Part shown: in pieces, positions 22,983 to 34,068 of the stretch | Layout of the letters: every line of letters starts with the position of its first letter | Position numbering within the stretch: the stretch's first letter is position 1 | DNA from: Narthecium ossifragum | Lineage: Eukaryota > Streptophyta > Magnoliopsida > Dioscoreales > Nartheciaceae | DNA: 64,000 bases | Direction of reading: 5' to 3' | Assembly: GCA_963920575.1 (NCBI GenBank) | Contig: OY986975.1 | Span: 3,707,961-3,771,960, forward strand | The notes under the pieces: generated by a model | Databases searched by the model: none | What the model was told of the DNA's origin: nothing | Seen by the model: only the letters and a program-made list of their open reading frames with translations | Made by a program: the position numbers and the translations under genes

Positions 22983-24316
22983 TGTTACGAGCGGTCTACT
23001 CGTGATCCTCTCGTAATGGGTCTCTACTGCTCCAATTGATCAGAATCGGCCTGATCGGACCTGATTCAGTCCAATTGGCTGGATGTGGCTCGGATCTGGT
23101 TCAGATCTGGCTCAGATTGGGGTAGGACTCTACTGGGTCAAGTCTGGATTGGTTGATTGGCTTTTGGAATTGAATCTGGCTCGGATTGGGCTAAGGGCTT
23201 GGCTGAACCAAGTTAGACTGGGCTGAGTCTGATTTGAAGTGGCTGAACCGGATTGAAGTGGCTGAACCGGGTTGATCCAAAGGCTGAGAATCGCCGGCGT
23301 AGGGACGGCGGCGGCGATCGGGATACTTCCAGGAAGGGTCGCCTGGAGGTGGGGAAGAGATCCACCGGCTCAGATATGGGAGATGGATGGAGGATCGGCC
23401 GGATCTGGGGGAGACGGCAGTAGGGGTTTGGGTTCACCGACGTCGGGGACGACGGGGAGCTCGGCTGGGGCTTGGGACGTCGGGAAGATGGTCGGGAAAG
23501 GGTCGTGGAGAGACAAGGAAGGTTTTAGGAGGGTTTAGGGGTGAAATCGGGGACGGGCGTGGGGTTGACGGCGAAGGGGACGGAGGTCGGTTGCCGAGGA
23601 AGGCGCCGGAGACGGTGAAGGGCGACGGGAAGGGTATGGCCGCAGTCGTGAGGCTTAGGGGAAGACGATGGAGGGTTTAGGTGGCGACGGGGGTGGCGGG
23701 AGAGGAGAGAACGGCGGTGGTCGGCGGACGCTAGGGTACGGGAGAGAAGAGAGGGAAAGAAGAAGACGATGATGTGGCAGGTGACGAGGAGAGAGGGTGC
23801 TGACGTGGAGGAGAGAGAAAGTGACGGGGAGAGAGAGATTCTGGTGGAGGTGATGCCGGCTGCGGAGAAGATGACCGACGGGGAAGAAGGTGGATCTATG
23901 GTGGATATATGGTGGAAGCTATATTATCTCTACTTCTATAGTATTCTACTCCTATGATAACTTATCAACTATTCTTAATAATTCATCTCATGCATTCATC
24001 ATCTAATACAAACTACTACGGTCCTTTTATAGAGACCTTAACACAGTTCTAATCCAACAAGAAAACCCCCTTGCTTAATTAGCAAGTAATAAGGTTTCAA
24101 ACTCAACTCAACTCAACTTCCTAACTCACATGGACTCTTAATTAATTCCTAACAATCAAATATCAACTAGACTCAATAAAAGAATAATAATAAATCATAA
24201 TTAAATACTCTAGTTTGAACTAGGGAAGACCAAGTCAAATTAGGAAAGAGGCTGAACCAGTTTGGTTCCTCTTCTGGGTTTGGATCCAGTTGGTCAAGTC
24301 GGATCGACTCGTATCA
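22983..24316 (-). repeat. 3' LTR of the LARD-like element (minus orientation)
   Basis: 1334 bp. On the plus strand it starts TGTTACGAGCGG and ends GACTCGTATCA. It is nearly identical to 26296-27618, with scattered substitutions and a few short indels. It holds a GC-rich G/A-biased region whose short open frames are shared by both LTRs and look non-coding. Confidence 0.85.
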
Positions 24317-24395
24317 TCCCCCTTCCTTCAAAATTGGCCTTGTCCTCAAGGCCAGAGTCAGGTCAGGTAGGATGGCTCCATGTGGCTGGACCGAA

Positions 24396-26231
24396 TCAAC
24401 TTGCTGCTGTAGTTCTGGACTCGGTGGGGGAGAAACCAGGTCGATCCCATGTCGGGTCCAGTGGTAGCAGTGGCAGTGATGGATGAGCATCTGTCGATCG
24501 ATCTGACGGCTCAGGTAGCTCCAGGAATATGATCTTCAATGGCTCTACTGGATTATCTTCATCATGTCCCATCAGTAGTGTTGCCCATGACCATAGGATG
24601 GGATCTGATCTCCATGGTCTGATCAACTGTGCATAGACTTGGCTTGAATCTGGGTCAAGCTGACTTTGGTCCAATCTGAAGTGAAGATGGCTGGACCATG
24701 CTTCTGCTGCACTTGTCTGGGCTTGAAATTGGTTGAACCAAGTTGAATCTTCAGCTGTGCTGAGTCGTATTCTGGTCCAAACCTGTCTGACTTGATTGGC
24801 TCTATCGGTGTCAATATGGACTTGAGTCAGTTGAGCTAAACCGATGTTACCATCATAATCAGATCTGATCAGATTGTAGATGAAATCTGGATAAGGAGGG
24901 TAGCTCCTTTCATGACTCATCTCAACCTTTGAATGCTTGATCAACGGCTGAGAATGCATCTTGATCACATGGAGTTGATCTGGATGGTCCTGATTGCTGG
25001 AGACTCTTGGATCAGGTTCAGATCGAAGATCGGAACCACTGGATCGAAGATCAGGCTGATCAAACGGCTGGATCAAGTTGCAGTCTTGATCGGACGGCTG
25101 AGAAGCTGCCGGAGCTGGTTCAACGGCGAAACAAGGTCGCCGGAGTGTGGCAATGGCACAGGAAGCTTCGCAGGGACCTGGCGATTCCATCCGTACGGTT
25201 TGATCGCTGGATGGGGCTTCGAGCACGCCGGATCTGAAGGTGGCGGCGCGGTGGAGTTCGTCGCCGGTGTTCGCCGGTGTTCTAGGCCGCGACGATGCTT
25301 GAGCTCGTCGGCAACAGGTACGGGAAGGTCTTGGGACCTTTCTCGTGAGGTTTGATCTTGAGATCATTCCCGGGAAGTGGCGGATTGAAGGATGCCGGAA
25401 CAGGGGAGTTCGCCGGAATTGGATCTCGGCGATCCAGGCTTCCTTCGTGGTCGCGGCAAGCCAAGGTGGCTTCGGGGAAGGACGCCGGTCCTTCTGGATG
25501 TCTTTCCGAGGTCCAAGGTGGTGTTGAACGGCGGCATAGGGCGGTGGAGTTCCGAGTCCTTGTCGGGTGTAGTTGCCGGAGCCGGTGGAGAGGACGGGCG
25601 AGGCCTGGACCGGGTAGGAAGGCGACGGGGAAGGTCGCCTAAGCTCCTGGGGCGGGTTTTCCATGAAAGGCCGGCCAGGCGACGGTCGCCGGTGGAGGGA
25701 TGGGGACGGCTCACTCTTCAGCCGTTCCGAGCCCGCGATAAGCCGGTCGCGAGGAAGAAGACGAGCCACGTGGCTAAGCCGTGGGTGAGCCGAACCGGGA
25801 AGAGAGAGAACACCATGGAAATTTCCGGGAAAATATGGAAAAATAGGAGAAATTCCGGAAAAATCATGGGAAGATAGTTGCAAGTGTTCACCCGGATCCG
25901 ACGGAATTAAACTCGGAGTTACAATGGGAGTTGCTCTCGGAGTTGTAGTAGGCGTTGCAGCCGAAGTTGCAACCGAAGTCATAACCCGAGTTGGCTCGGG
26001 ATCAGGTTCTGTAATCTGGATTGCAGCTGAAGTAGGGGTCTGACTCGAAATCTGAATCCCTATGGGACTTGTTTGAGTCACAGTTGACCATCTACTAGTA
26101 ATCTACTCCCACTTCCTACTGGTGCGCTCCAAGTTTCTGCTTTGGCGTTCTATCAAAGTTGAACAGAGCTTCAACTGGGACTGCAGAATCTTGAATTGCT
26201 GCTCCAAACTTTCCTGGGGTACTCCGTACAT
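24396..26231 (-). pseudogene. Long Pro/Ser-rich reading frame of the LARD-like element, one stop
   Basis: From an ATG at 26231 (MYGVPQESLEQQFKILQSQL), about 65 nt after the primer-binding site, a frame of 612 codons runs to 24396. A single TAG (26105-26103) interrupts it after 42 codons. The N-terminus looks like a coiled-coil gag start. The rest is rich in Pro, Ser, Thr and Arg and has no zinc knuckle or enzyme motif that I recognise. It is either a derived gag-like protein or captured host sequence; a chance open frame in GC-rich DNA cannot be excluded. Confidence 0.45.
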
Positions 26232-26295
26232 GGTGGCGAAGTTTCCAGTAGGTTCTGAACCGCACAGTCGGTGGAACGGAGCTCTGATACCAAGT

Positions 26296-27618
26296 TGTTA
26301 CGAGCGGTCTACTCGTGATCCTCTCGTAATGGGTCTCTACTGCTCCAATTGATCAGAATCGGCCTGATCGGACCTGATTGAGTCCAATTGGCTGGATGTG
26401 GCTCGGATCTGGTTCAGATCTGGCTCAGATTGGGGTAGGACTCTACTGGGTCAAGTCTGGATTGGTTGATTGGCTCTTGGAATTGAATCTGGCTCGGATT
26501 GGGCTAAGGGCTTGGCTGAACCAACTTAGACTGGGCTGAGTCTGATTTGAAGTGGCTGAACCGGGTTGATTCAAAGGCTGAGAATCGCCGGAGTAGATCG
26601 CCGGCGTAGGGACGGCGGCGGCGGTCGGGATACTTCCAGGAAGGGTTGCCTGGAGATGGGGAAGAGATCCACCGGCTCAGATCTGGGAGATGGATGGAGG
26701 ATCGGTCGGATCTGGGGGAGACGACGGTAGGGGTTTGGGTTCGCCGGCGTCGGGGACGACGGGGAGCTCGGCTGAGGCTTGGGACGTCGGGAAGATGGTC
26801 GGGAAAGGGTCGTGGAGAGACAAGGAAGGTTTTAGGAGGGTTTAGGGGTGAAATCGGGGACGGGCGTGGGGTTGACGGCGAAGGGGACGGAGGTCGGTTG
26901 CCGAGGAAGGCGCCGGAGACGGTGAAGGGTGACGGGAAGGGTATGGCCGCAGTCGTGAGGCTTAGGGGAAGACGATGGAGGGTTTAGGTGGCGACGGGGG
27001 TGGCCGGAGAGGAGAGAACGGTGGTGGTCGGCGGACGCTAGGGTACGGGAGAGAAGAGAGGGAAGGAAGAAGACGATGACGTGGCAGGTGACGAGGAGAG
27101 AGGGTGCTGACGTGGAGGAGAGAGAAAGTGACGGGGAGAGAGAGATTCTGGTGGAGGTGATGCCGGCTGCGGAGAAGATGACCGACGGGGAAGAAGGTGG
27201 ATCTATGGTGGATATCTGGTGGAAGCTATATTATCTCTACTCCTATGGTATTCTACTCCTATGATAACTTATCAACTATTCTTAATAATTCATCTCATGC
27301 ATTCATCATCTAATACAAACTACTAAGGTCCTTTTATAGAGACCTTAACACAGTCCTAATCCAACAAGAAAACCCCCTTGCTTAATTAGCAAGTAATAAG
27401 GTTTCAAACTCAACTCAACTTCCTAACTCACATGGACTCTTAATTAATTCCTAACAATCAAATATCAACTAGGACTCAATAAAAGAATAATAATAAATCC
27501 TAATTAAATACTCTAGTTTGAACTAGGGAAGACCAAGTCAAACTAGGAAAGAGGCTGAACCAGTTTGGTTCCTCTTCTGGGTTCGGATCCAGTTGGTCGA
27601 GTCGGATCGACTCGTATC
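26296..27618 (-). repeat. 5' LTR of the LARD-like element (minus orientation)
   Basis: Partner of 22983-24316. On the plus strand it starts TGTTACGAGCGG directly after the reverse-complemented primer-binding site, and ends CTCGTATC at the damaged right junction. Confidence 0.85.
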
Positions 27619-28893
27619 TTGGGTTGACAGGGACGGATGACCGATCATTTCCCTTGGCTGGCTCGGATGAGATCTCTGTCACGAGGATGATCGATCTTCC
27701 TGGGAGGAAGGATCGATCATCTCGGGTTGACAGGGACGGATACTTCCTATCACTAGGAAGATCGATCCTTGGTGTGACAGGAAGGTGTTTTCAATGGCTT
27801 TTGCCCGCGGGGCTTTGCATGTACAGATTTTTGTATAGCTTTATATCTTGTACATACCCTTAAGCATGTTAGCCCCATAATAGGGGTAGTGGTGAACCGG
27901 GAAAGTGATGACTCCCGGGATGTTTAGAATAAGCGGGTAGGTTGCCCTACAACTTTCCCTAGCTTAGCATGCCGGTGTGCGCCGAGGGCTTTATCTGTGT
28001 TGATTGCTAGTTGTTGTTTGTGGGGTTGCTTCCCGATGCAGGTGTTGCTTGTGAACTGGCTGGCAGTTGGTGGTGGCACCACTGCAACAGTTCTTAACCT
28101 TACTTACCTGTTCACCACCCCGGGCCGGCAGGGTGCCGAGCCTAGACCTTGTTTGTTGTATCATCACATATGTTGCATGCTTATCTGTCTCTCCTGTGTA
28201 TGTTCATAGCATGCATTGTTTGTGTATTAGTTGCATAAGGTTAGGGCATGGGCGATGGGTTGATCGCCGATCCGGGGCTTTCGAGTAGCTCGGATCTAGT
28301 TCTAGGACCGTGGCGGGTAGCGTGGTCCAGAATCTGATGAAAGTATTCAGTCGACGTTGATGATAAGCTTAGATGACTTGAATATTGATGTTGATTGAGG
28401 TGTAGAGGTCGTGTCGGCCTCGAGCCGGGTTCTGATGTGTAGCCGTTGTCCACGTTACGTGACTCTTGAGTAGAGAGTGTGCCTACTCAGTGGTGCTATT
28501 TCCCACCAACAGTGTCGGTTTCTTGCTCGTGTAGTCAGTAGTGTTGGCTTCCTGCTTACTGAATGTGACCCAGTATGTGACCAGTTCTTCTGGAAGACCA
28601 TGACTGTGGCCCTCAGAGACATCCGGTGGGGTTATGGGACCCATGTGTACACCCATGCTTTGCTTGAGGGCGACACTGCTGTGTTCCCTCCTTTTTGTGG
28701 GCGTCGTAGTATAGTTTCCCTGCTGAGCTTAGTTGCTTACACCTACACGGGCTGCGTTTTGCAGGTGCAGGCGTCAGCTCTTCTTCGGTAGCCTCTACCG
28801 GGCAGGTGTTTGGTGACTTGGCGGCGTCTGCCGGTGCTTGAGAAGCGGTGATCCTTTGTTTACCTTTTTTGGATAAATAGTCTCCTACGGGAG

Positions 28894-29485
28894 TAGGGGT
28901 GGCAATTCGGGTTCGCGGGTCGGGTTCGGGTTGGGTCGGGTATTGACCCGTTTAATAAAGGCCAAACTCGAACCCGACCCGTTTATTAAACGGGTCAGGT
29001 TTTATCAACCCGAATCTGACCCATTTATAAACGGGTCAACCCGACCCGACCCGTTTAACCAGTTTATTAAATGGGTCGATAACCGGGTCGGGTCGGGTCG
29101 ACCCGTTTAACAACAATCTGACCCGTTTAACAACCATCAAACAACAAATTATCAACTAATTAATAAAATTATTAAGCAATAAAATTACAACTTGTTTCAA
29201 TTCCATCCAAACCATCCAACCTAAACAATAAAATTACAATTTGTTTTAATTTTCCTTGATGAGATGAGATCACATTCAAATTAGCTCTAAAAGTTTAAAT
29301 GATATTAAAATTAAACGGGTCGACCTGCCTAACCCGCGGGTCAACCCGACCCGACCCATTTATTCACGGGTCGTAAACGGGTCGACCCGTTTATGACCCG
29401 AACCCGATAACACCAAACCCAAACCCGTTTATTTCGGGTCGGGTCGGGTCAGGTTCGCGGGTCATGACCCGAATTGTCACCCCTA
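28894..29485. mobile_element. Non-autonomous hAT element with 8-bp TSD
   Basis: The terminal inverted repeats are TAGGGGTGGCAATTCGGGT and ACCCGAATTGTCACCCCTA. The element lies exactly between two copies of TACGGGAG (28886-28893 and 29486-29493). TAGGGGTG termini plus an 8-bp TSD are hallmarks of hAT. The 592-bp body is dominated by GGGTCGGGTT/AACCCGACCC motifs in both orientations around an AT-rich core, so it could fold into a long hairpin. No transposase frame. Confidence 0.9.
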
Positions 29486-29707
29486 TACGGGAGTGATGTA
29501 TTACTGTACACCCTTTCGAGGCTTTGAATTATTGTAATATGTCAGTTGAGGTTTGTTCAATTATTGTCTTCTTTAAGGGTATTATGAATTGTTTAGGGAG
29601 ACCACTAAGTTAGAGGGAAACCTCTTCAAAATTTTCGTAGTTTGTTAGGTTCCGGTTTGCGTCGCCCGGCCCGGTTGGGCCTACGCGGGTCAGGGCGCGA
29701 TAGCGTC

Positions 29708-30089
29708 GATGTGCATTCTAACAAACTTTTGCTTAACCGTTGATTTTTCGAAAGGTATTAGGTTTCATATCTCGAGACAAGTGTATGTTTAAAAAGGCAA
29801 ATAATTGTTTTTCCAAAATTTACTCAAGTAGTGTCTAGTCCAATATGTGACTGTGTGTGTTTGCCTTCACCTATCCACTTAAATTTTTTGATTGAGCAAT
29901 TAAAAGTTAACATGGTATCATATTACAGGTTTTGAATTTGAACATTGTATCACACATTTCATGTAGACAGTCATTTGTAAAAGATTATGACCTATTGGAT
30001 TTACCGATCAAACATCCCGAGCGGACCGTTGTCTCCCTCATAAACGGTCTAAAGAAACATACACACTGATCCAATTACTTGTTGGTGGG
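29708..30089. other. Spacer, no gene seen
   Basis: AT-rich sequence after the solo LTR. A segment GATCAAACATCCCGAGC at about 30,006 recurs diverged at about 30,619, on the other side of the next element. Confidence 0.4.
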
Positions 30090-30612
30090 ATAAATTATAA
30101 TTTTAGGCCATGTGGTATGGGTTTTCATTTAAATTCATGTAATTTCAAAACTTTCAAATAAGGTCCTAACGTTTGTATTTCGTTTCAAATAAGTTCTCCG
30201 GTGCCAACGACATGAGATTATGTGACCCATTTCTCTCCTAACCTTTAACCGCCGCTGTCATTGGAGGTTATGGTTTACACGGCTCTCTTTGTCCCCCTTT
30301 GATCGCCCTCTTTCGCCTGCCTTTGATCGCCCTCTTTCGCCTGCGAGATCCTCTACGGAGAGGCTTCGACCAGCAAGAATCTAGCGCCAGATACCAATAC
30401 ATCTACCCGGAGCCATGTTGGTCGGCGATTTCGATGACATTGCCTCTTTCCATTTGTTTGACCCATTTGTCATACACCGCCATGACGGTCTTAGCGCCCA
30501 TGGTCTTATTTGAAACAAAATCCAAACGTCATGGCCTTATTTGAAATTTTTGAACCTACAGGGCGTTAAATGAAACTTGATCATAACCACAGGGCCCAAA
30601 AGTGTAATTTAC
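30090..30612. mobile_element. MITE-like element with inverted repeats of about 110 bp
   Basis: The left arm (TAAATTATAATTTTAGGCC... to TTTCAAATAAG) is matched in reverse complement by the right arm ending CAAAAGTGTAATTTA. Both arms carry GTTTNATTTNGTTTCAAATAAG-like sequence. The middle is GC-richer and includes a perfect short tandem duplication (CTTTGATCGCCCTCTTTCGC twice at about 30,296-30,342). Superfamily and TSD were not resolved; long inverted repeats suggest a Mutator-like MITE. Confidence 0.6.
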
Positions 30613-31097
30613 ACTGTTGATCAAACATCCTGAGCAAATAGTCATGTCCCTCCTAGATAGTGACAGAACTATATTAGGGGTGGGGGGCCATGGCCCCCAA
30701 ACCTTTGAAAGTTTAAGGCCAAAAAGCACTTTGGTACCCTGCAGTTTCAAACATTTGCAGTTTAGTACCATGTTGTTTAAAAATTACCAAAAAATGCTTT
30801 AAGTTACAAAACTGGTCATTTTGGATTCAATGGGCTAACTTCATTATCAGCATTTCATGGCAAACCAGTCATACGTTAATTTTGACTGATTTTCATTTGA
30901 CGTGGCAATAAAAAAAGCACTTTAATATCCTGTAGTTTCAAAATTTTGCAGTTTAGTACCACGTCGTTTAAAAATTATAAAAAAAACACATGAAGTTAGA
31001 AAACTGGTCATTTTGGATCCAACGAGTTAACTCCGTTATCAACATTTCATAGCAAACTAGTAATATGTTAATTTTGTCTGGTTTTCATCTAACGTGG

Positions 31098-31100
<3 letters not shown>

Positions 31101-31134
<34 letters not shown>
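31101..31134. repeat. (TA)n microsatellite
   Basis: A pure TA run at the left edge of the inner element. A matching TA run lies on the right side of the outer element. Confidence 0.9.
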
Positions 31135-31137
<3 letters not shown>

Positions 31138-32636
31138 ATATTTTCATTTAGTACCCTGTAGTTTAGTCGATATTTTTATTCAGTCTTTAACCTTTAAAAA
31201 TTTCAAATCAGCTCCTCGTAGTTTCGATTTGTTGCTTATGTAGTCCTCCAGTGCAGCTGCCGTTAATCCGCTAACGGCGAAAGGGCCAGGTCAGCACTCT
31301 TTTGACCCAATTTTGACCCAATTTTAATTTTATATTAAAAAAATCCAAGTCAGCACTCTTCTCTCTCTCCGCTCTCTTTCATCTATCTCGATCTCTCTGC
31401 TCCTCTCATGGTGCTAGTAGAGGGGGCGGCAGTTGGGAGGTCGTGGTCGACATGGACGACGCTGGGGAAGTTAGCAAGAAGGGTGGCGGCGTCCGGTGGT
31501 GGTGTTGTTGGAGAGAAAATGGTGCGGTGATGAGATCGGCGAGCGGCTTGTAGTGGTCGGGAAGGAAATCGGCGGAGATGAGCAGGGAAGGTGGCGGGTT
31601 GGTTGAGCTTGGCCTAGGACTCGCAGAAGGTGGTCGGGGGCGGAGTCCGACGGTCTTCCATAGACAAATCCTTGGGTGTTGCAGTCGGACATCAACCAGA
31701 GCATGCGTTTTAGGATGCCATCCTGAGCTCTGGACATCTCCTTTGACGTGCGCGTTCCAGTTGCATCAGTGTGAGGGCCGCACCATGCGACCCTCGCGGT
31801 TCCTCAGCCTTCGCTTATACCAAGGTGTAGATGAGAGGAAGGTGGAGGAGGTGCTCAGGGCGATGGCACCATGGAGGGGGAGGCGGAGCCATGGTGGTGG
31901 TTGCCGACGTGGTGAAGGTCGATGGCGGCATTGTCCAATCACCTCATCCACACCAGCACCCTCTACGACCTCGGCCACCTACTTTCCGGCGAACCCCATG
32001 GCGGCAAGAGCTCCAACGGCCGTCTCCAACCGCGCCCAGCCTCGTCCGACCCCGGCGAACCACCTGAACCACCCGAAACCCTCCCCTGAAGCCCCGACCC
32101 ACCGCCGCGGTTCCTCCCATCGCCGCCAACGGCCGTGAGCACCGCCGCCTCGCCTCCCCACTGCCACCTGGGGCTTCCTAGGCCAAGGGACCCCGATCTA
32201 CCCTTCCCCGACACCGACGACCTCTTCTTGGCCGACAAAAAGCGGTGATTTTCTTCCCTTCAAGACCCACCGCCGACGTAACCTCAGATCCGCCTATGGC
32301 GACGGATTCGGCCATCGAACTCAGGGGATTGATTCCCCAGTTGTCGATGGCCTGGTCGGAAGAGAAGAAGGGAGAAGAGAGCAAAGAGAGCGAAGAGAAG
32401 ATGGATCTGAAGAGAGAAAGATACGCTGCCGTTGTTTTTTTTAATAAAAAATTATAAAAAATAGGTCACGTGGATAAAAATGGATCAATTTGTCGTTAAC
32501 TCGTTGACGGTGAGTGGACGGAAGGACCACATAAGAATGAAATCGAAATTACGATGAGCTGATTTGAAATTTTTAAAGGTTAAGGACTGAATAAAAATTT
32601 CAACTAAACTACAGGGTACTAAATGAAAATTTAGCC
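31135..32636. mobile_element. Inner Pack-type element carrying gene fragments
   Basis: Inverted repeats of about 170 bp (left 31141-31305, right about 32465-32636) share TTTTCATTTAGTACCCTGTA, AACCTTTAAAAATTTCAAAT and a CGTTAA(C/T) segment. Between them is about 1.1 kb of GC-rich sequence unlike the AT-rich arms, including an EIN3-like fragment on the minus strand. Transposons with gene fragments between long inverted repeats are typical Pack-MULEs. The flanks are (TA)n, so no TSD can be read. Confidence 0.7.
31657..31830 (-). pseudogene. Captured EIN3/EIL transcription-factor fragment
   Basis: The minus strand reads [20 protein letters not shown] then TQGFVYG, matching the signature of the EIN3/EIL DNA-binding domain (family: [18 protein letters not shown] then AQGFVYG). 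Just upstream, in another frame, is QLERARQRR, and further up [10 protein letters not shown], resembling the preceding basic segment; the frame changes show small deletions. Immediately after FVYG the similarity ends. EIN3/EIL proteins are nuclear activators of ethylene responses. This is a non-functional captured exon piece. Confidence 0.75.
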
Positions 32637-32885
32637 TATATATATATAGAGTTGGCGACGGGGTGGAGAGAGGAAGTGGGAGTGGGGGAGGAGGGAGATG
32701 AGTTTTATGGTGGCGTGGATCTCGATGGCGCTCCGGCCTGCATGAGGCGATTGCTGGGGCGGAGCACGGTAGTGGAGGAGAGCAGCGCTAGGTCGAGGGG
32801 GCGGGAGACAAGGGAGGAGTTCTGGAGCTTGATGGAGCCAAAGGTGTGGTCGGAGAAGACGACGAGTGCTCGGGTGCCGATCATG

Positions 32886-32886
<1 letters not shown>

Positions 32887-32980
<94 letters not shown>
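32887..32980. repeat. (CT)n(TA)n compound microsatellite
   Basis: About 40 bp of CT followed by about 50 bp of TA, adjoining the right arm of the Mutator-like element. Confidence 0.9.
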
Positions 32981-32983
<3 letters not shown>

Positions 32984-33399
32984 TGGTTTGCCGTGAAATG
33001 TTGATAACGGAGTTAACTCGTTGGATCCAAAATGACCAGTTTTGTAACTTCAGGCATTTTTTGATAATTTTTAAACAACATGGTACTAAACTGTAAATTT
33101 TTTAAACTACATGGTACCAAAGTGCTTTTTGGCCTAATAAAAACCAATCAAAATTAACGTATGACTGGTTTGTCGTGAAATGCTAATAACGGAGTTAGCC
33201 CGTTGGATCCATAATGACCAGTTTTGTAATTTCATGCATTTTTTGGTAATTTTTAAACAACATGGTACTAAACTATAAATTTTTGAAACTACAGGGTACC
33301 AAATTATTTTTTGGCTAAACTTTAATACAATATACATAAAGCTAACATAAGATAACGGGTCAGAAAACTAATAGCAATTATAAGTCCCAATGGGATATT

Positions 33400-34054
33400 A
33401 TAAGGCCATCCGCATCAGCTTCCTTATCCATCCACCCTAAAATATTCGAATATATATTACTCCCTTATTTTACAGTTTCTCTATTTACAACGCCATACAT
33501 CAATTTCCCTAAACCATTTCCTACATCATTAAAGTACTCATTGCCCATCTTTCTTTTCATATTCTATTCTCCATTTATTATTTGGCAATCATATAATTGT
33601 AGAACTTGTATTATATTATATAATTAAACTTTGATAATATTTTATATTAATATATAATATATACTTTTATCTCAATAGTTAGCACATTATAAAATAACAT
33701 ATACTATAAAATAAATAATATACAATCTTTAAGATATATTTGACAGACATATAGTTTTATTAAAATAAATAATATACAACTTGGAGAACATGTAAAGAGA
33801 GATAAGCACTTTAATGTTTTTGTTTCTCAATAAAACCCATCATAAAAAAACCCAGCTTCAATATTTGACATTAAAATATAATATGGGGAAGTGAACAATG
33901 CTCCTCCACATGTGGGGGAGCACGTTCATCGCCCCCGTTTTAGGGTGGATGCAAGGTAGCCAATGTGGGCTTAAAGTTGATGTTTCCCTATTTTCTCTCC
34001 CCTATAATAGAGTGGGGGTTGGTTTGATGGATATGATGGGAGTGCCCTAAGGCC
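33400..34054. mobile_element. Probable AT-rich MITE (GGCCATCCGCATCA ... GGGAGTGCCCTAAGGCC)
   Basis: The segment AAGGCCATCCGCATCAGC at the left and ATGATGGGAGTGCCCTAAGGCC-type sequence at the right form imperfect inverted ends, with related CATCCACCCTAAAATA and TTTTAGGGTGGATG inside each. The middle is very AT-rich. No transposase. The TSD is not resolved. Confidence 0.5.
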
Positions 34055-34068
34055 TTTTGGGAAATAAT

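Larger units (their letters stand above)
22983..27618 (-). mobile_element. Non-autonomous LTR retrotransposon (LARD-like), both LTRs present
   Basis: Two near-identical LTRs (22983-24316 and 26296-27618) flank an internal region of about 2 kb. On the minus strand the primer-binding site TTGGTATCAGAGC (initiator-Met tRNA type) follows the 5' LTR (26295-26280). A polypurine tract GAAGGAAGGGGGA precedes the 3' LTR (24329-24317). LTR termini are TGATACGAG...CGTAACA. There is no protease, RT, RNase H or integrase, so it depends on a helper. The frame just before the polypurine tract reads LEDKANFEGRG, resembling the tail of Ty3/gypsy polyproteins. The left flank ends ATCAT. The right junction has lost a few bases, so the TSD is not directly visible. 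Confidence 0.85.
22162..29702 (+). mobile_element. Solo LTR (family TGTGAGGAC...), hosting two other elements
   Basis: Begins TGTGAGGACCC and ends GGGTCAGGGCGCGATA, where the canonical CA has become TA. The flanks are GCGCC (22157-22161) and GCGTC (29703-29707), a 5-bp TSD differing by one C-to-T. Without the nested LTR element (22983-27618) and the hAT element (28894-29485) it is about 2.3 kb, matching the other family members. It has a TATA-like TCTATAAAAC at about 22562 and GATCGATC palindromes near 22,440-22,540, 22,880-22,980 and 27,640-27,770. A host repeat of about 105 bp flanks the nested insertion. Confidence 0.8.
30717..33316. mobile_element. Mutator-like element with long terminal inverted repeats
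   Basis: Ends GGCCAAAAAGCAC at the left and TTATTTTTTGGCT at the right, flanked by AAAGTTTAA (30708-30716) and AAACTTTAA (33317-33325), a 9-bp TSD with one mismatch, as expected for Mutator. Each arm holds two diverged tandem units of about 150-190 bp containing AACTGGTCATTTTGGAT and AGTTTAGTACCA, so either the inverted repeats were duplicated or two related elements are nested at their ends. No transposase. The interior includes a second element (31135-32636) and a GC-rich segment at 32,645-32,880 of unknown origin. Confidence 0.75.

Noticed and set aside
23272..23700. Open frames of 70-113 codons repeated at 23.3-23.7 and 26.6-27.0 kb
   Set aside because: They are the same LTR sequence present twice, G/A-rich, with frames not preserved in a gene-like way.
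31578..32138. 186-codon plus-strand frame in the inner Pack-type element
   Set aside because: The recognisable EIN3-like homology is on the opposite strand. The plus frame is compositionally biased and has no family signature.
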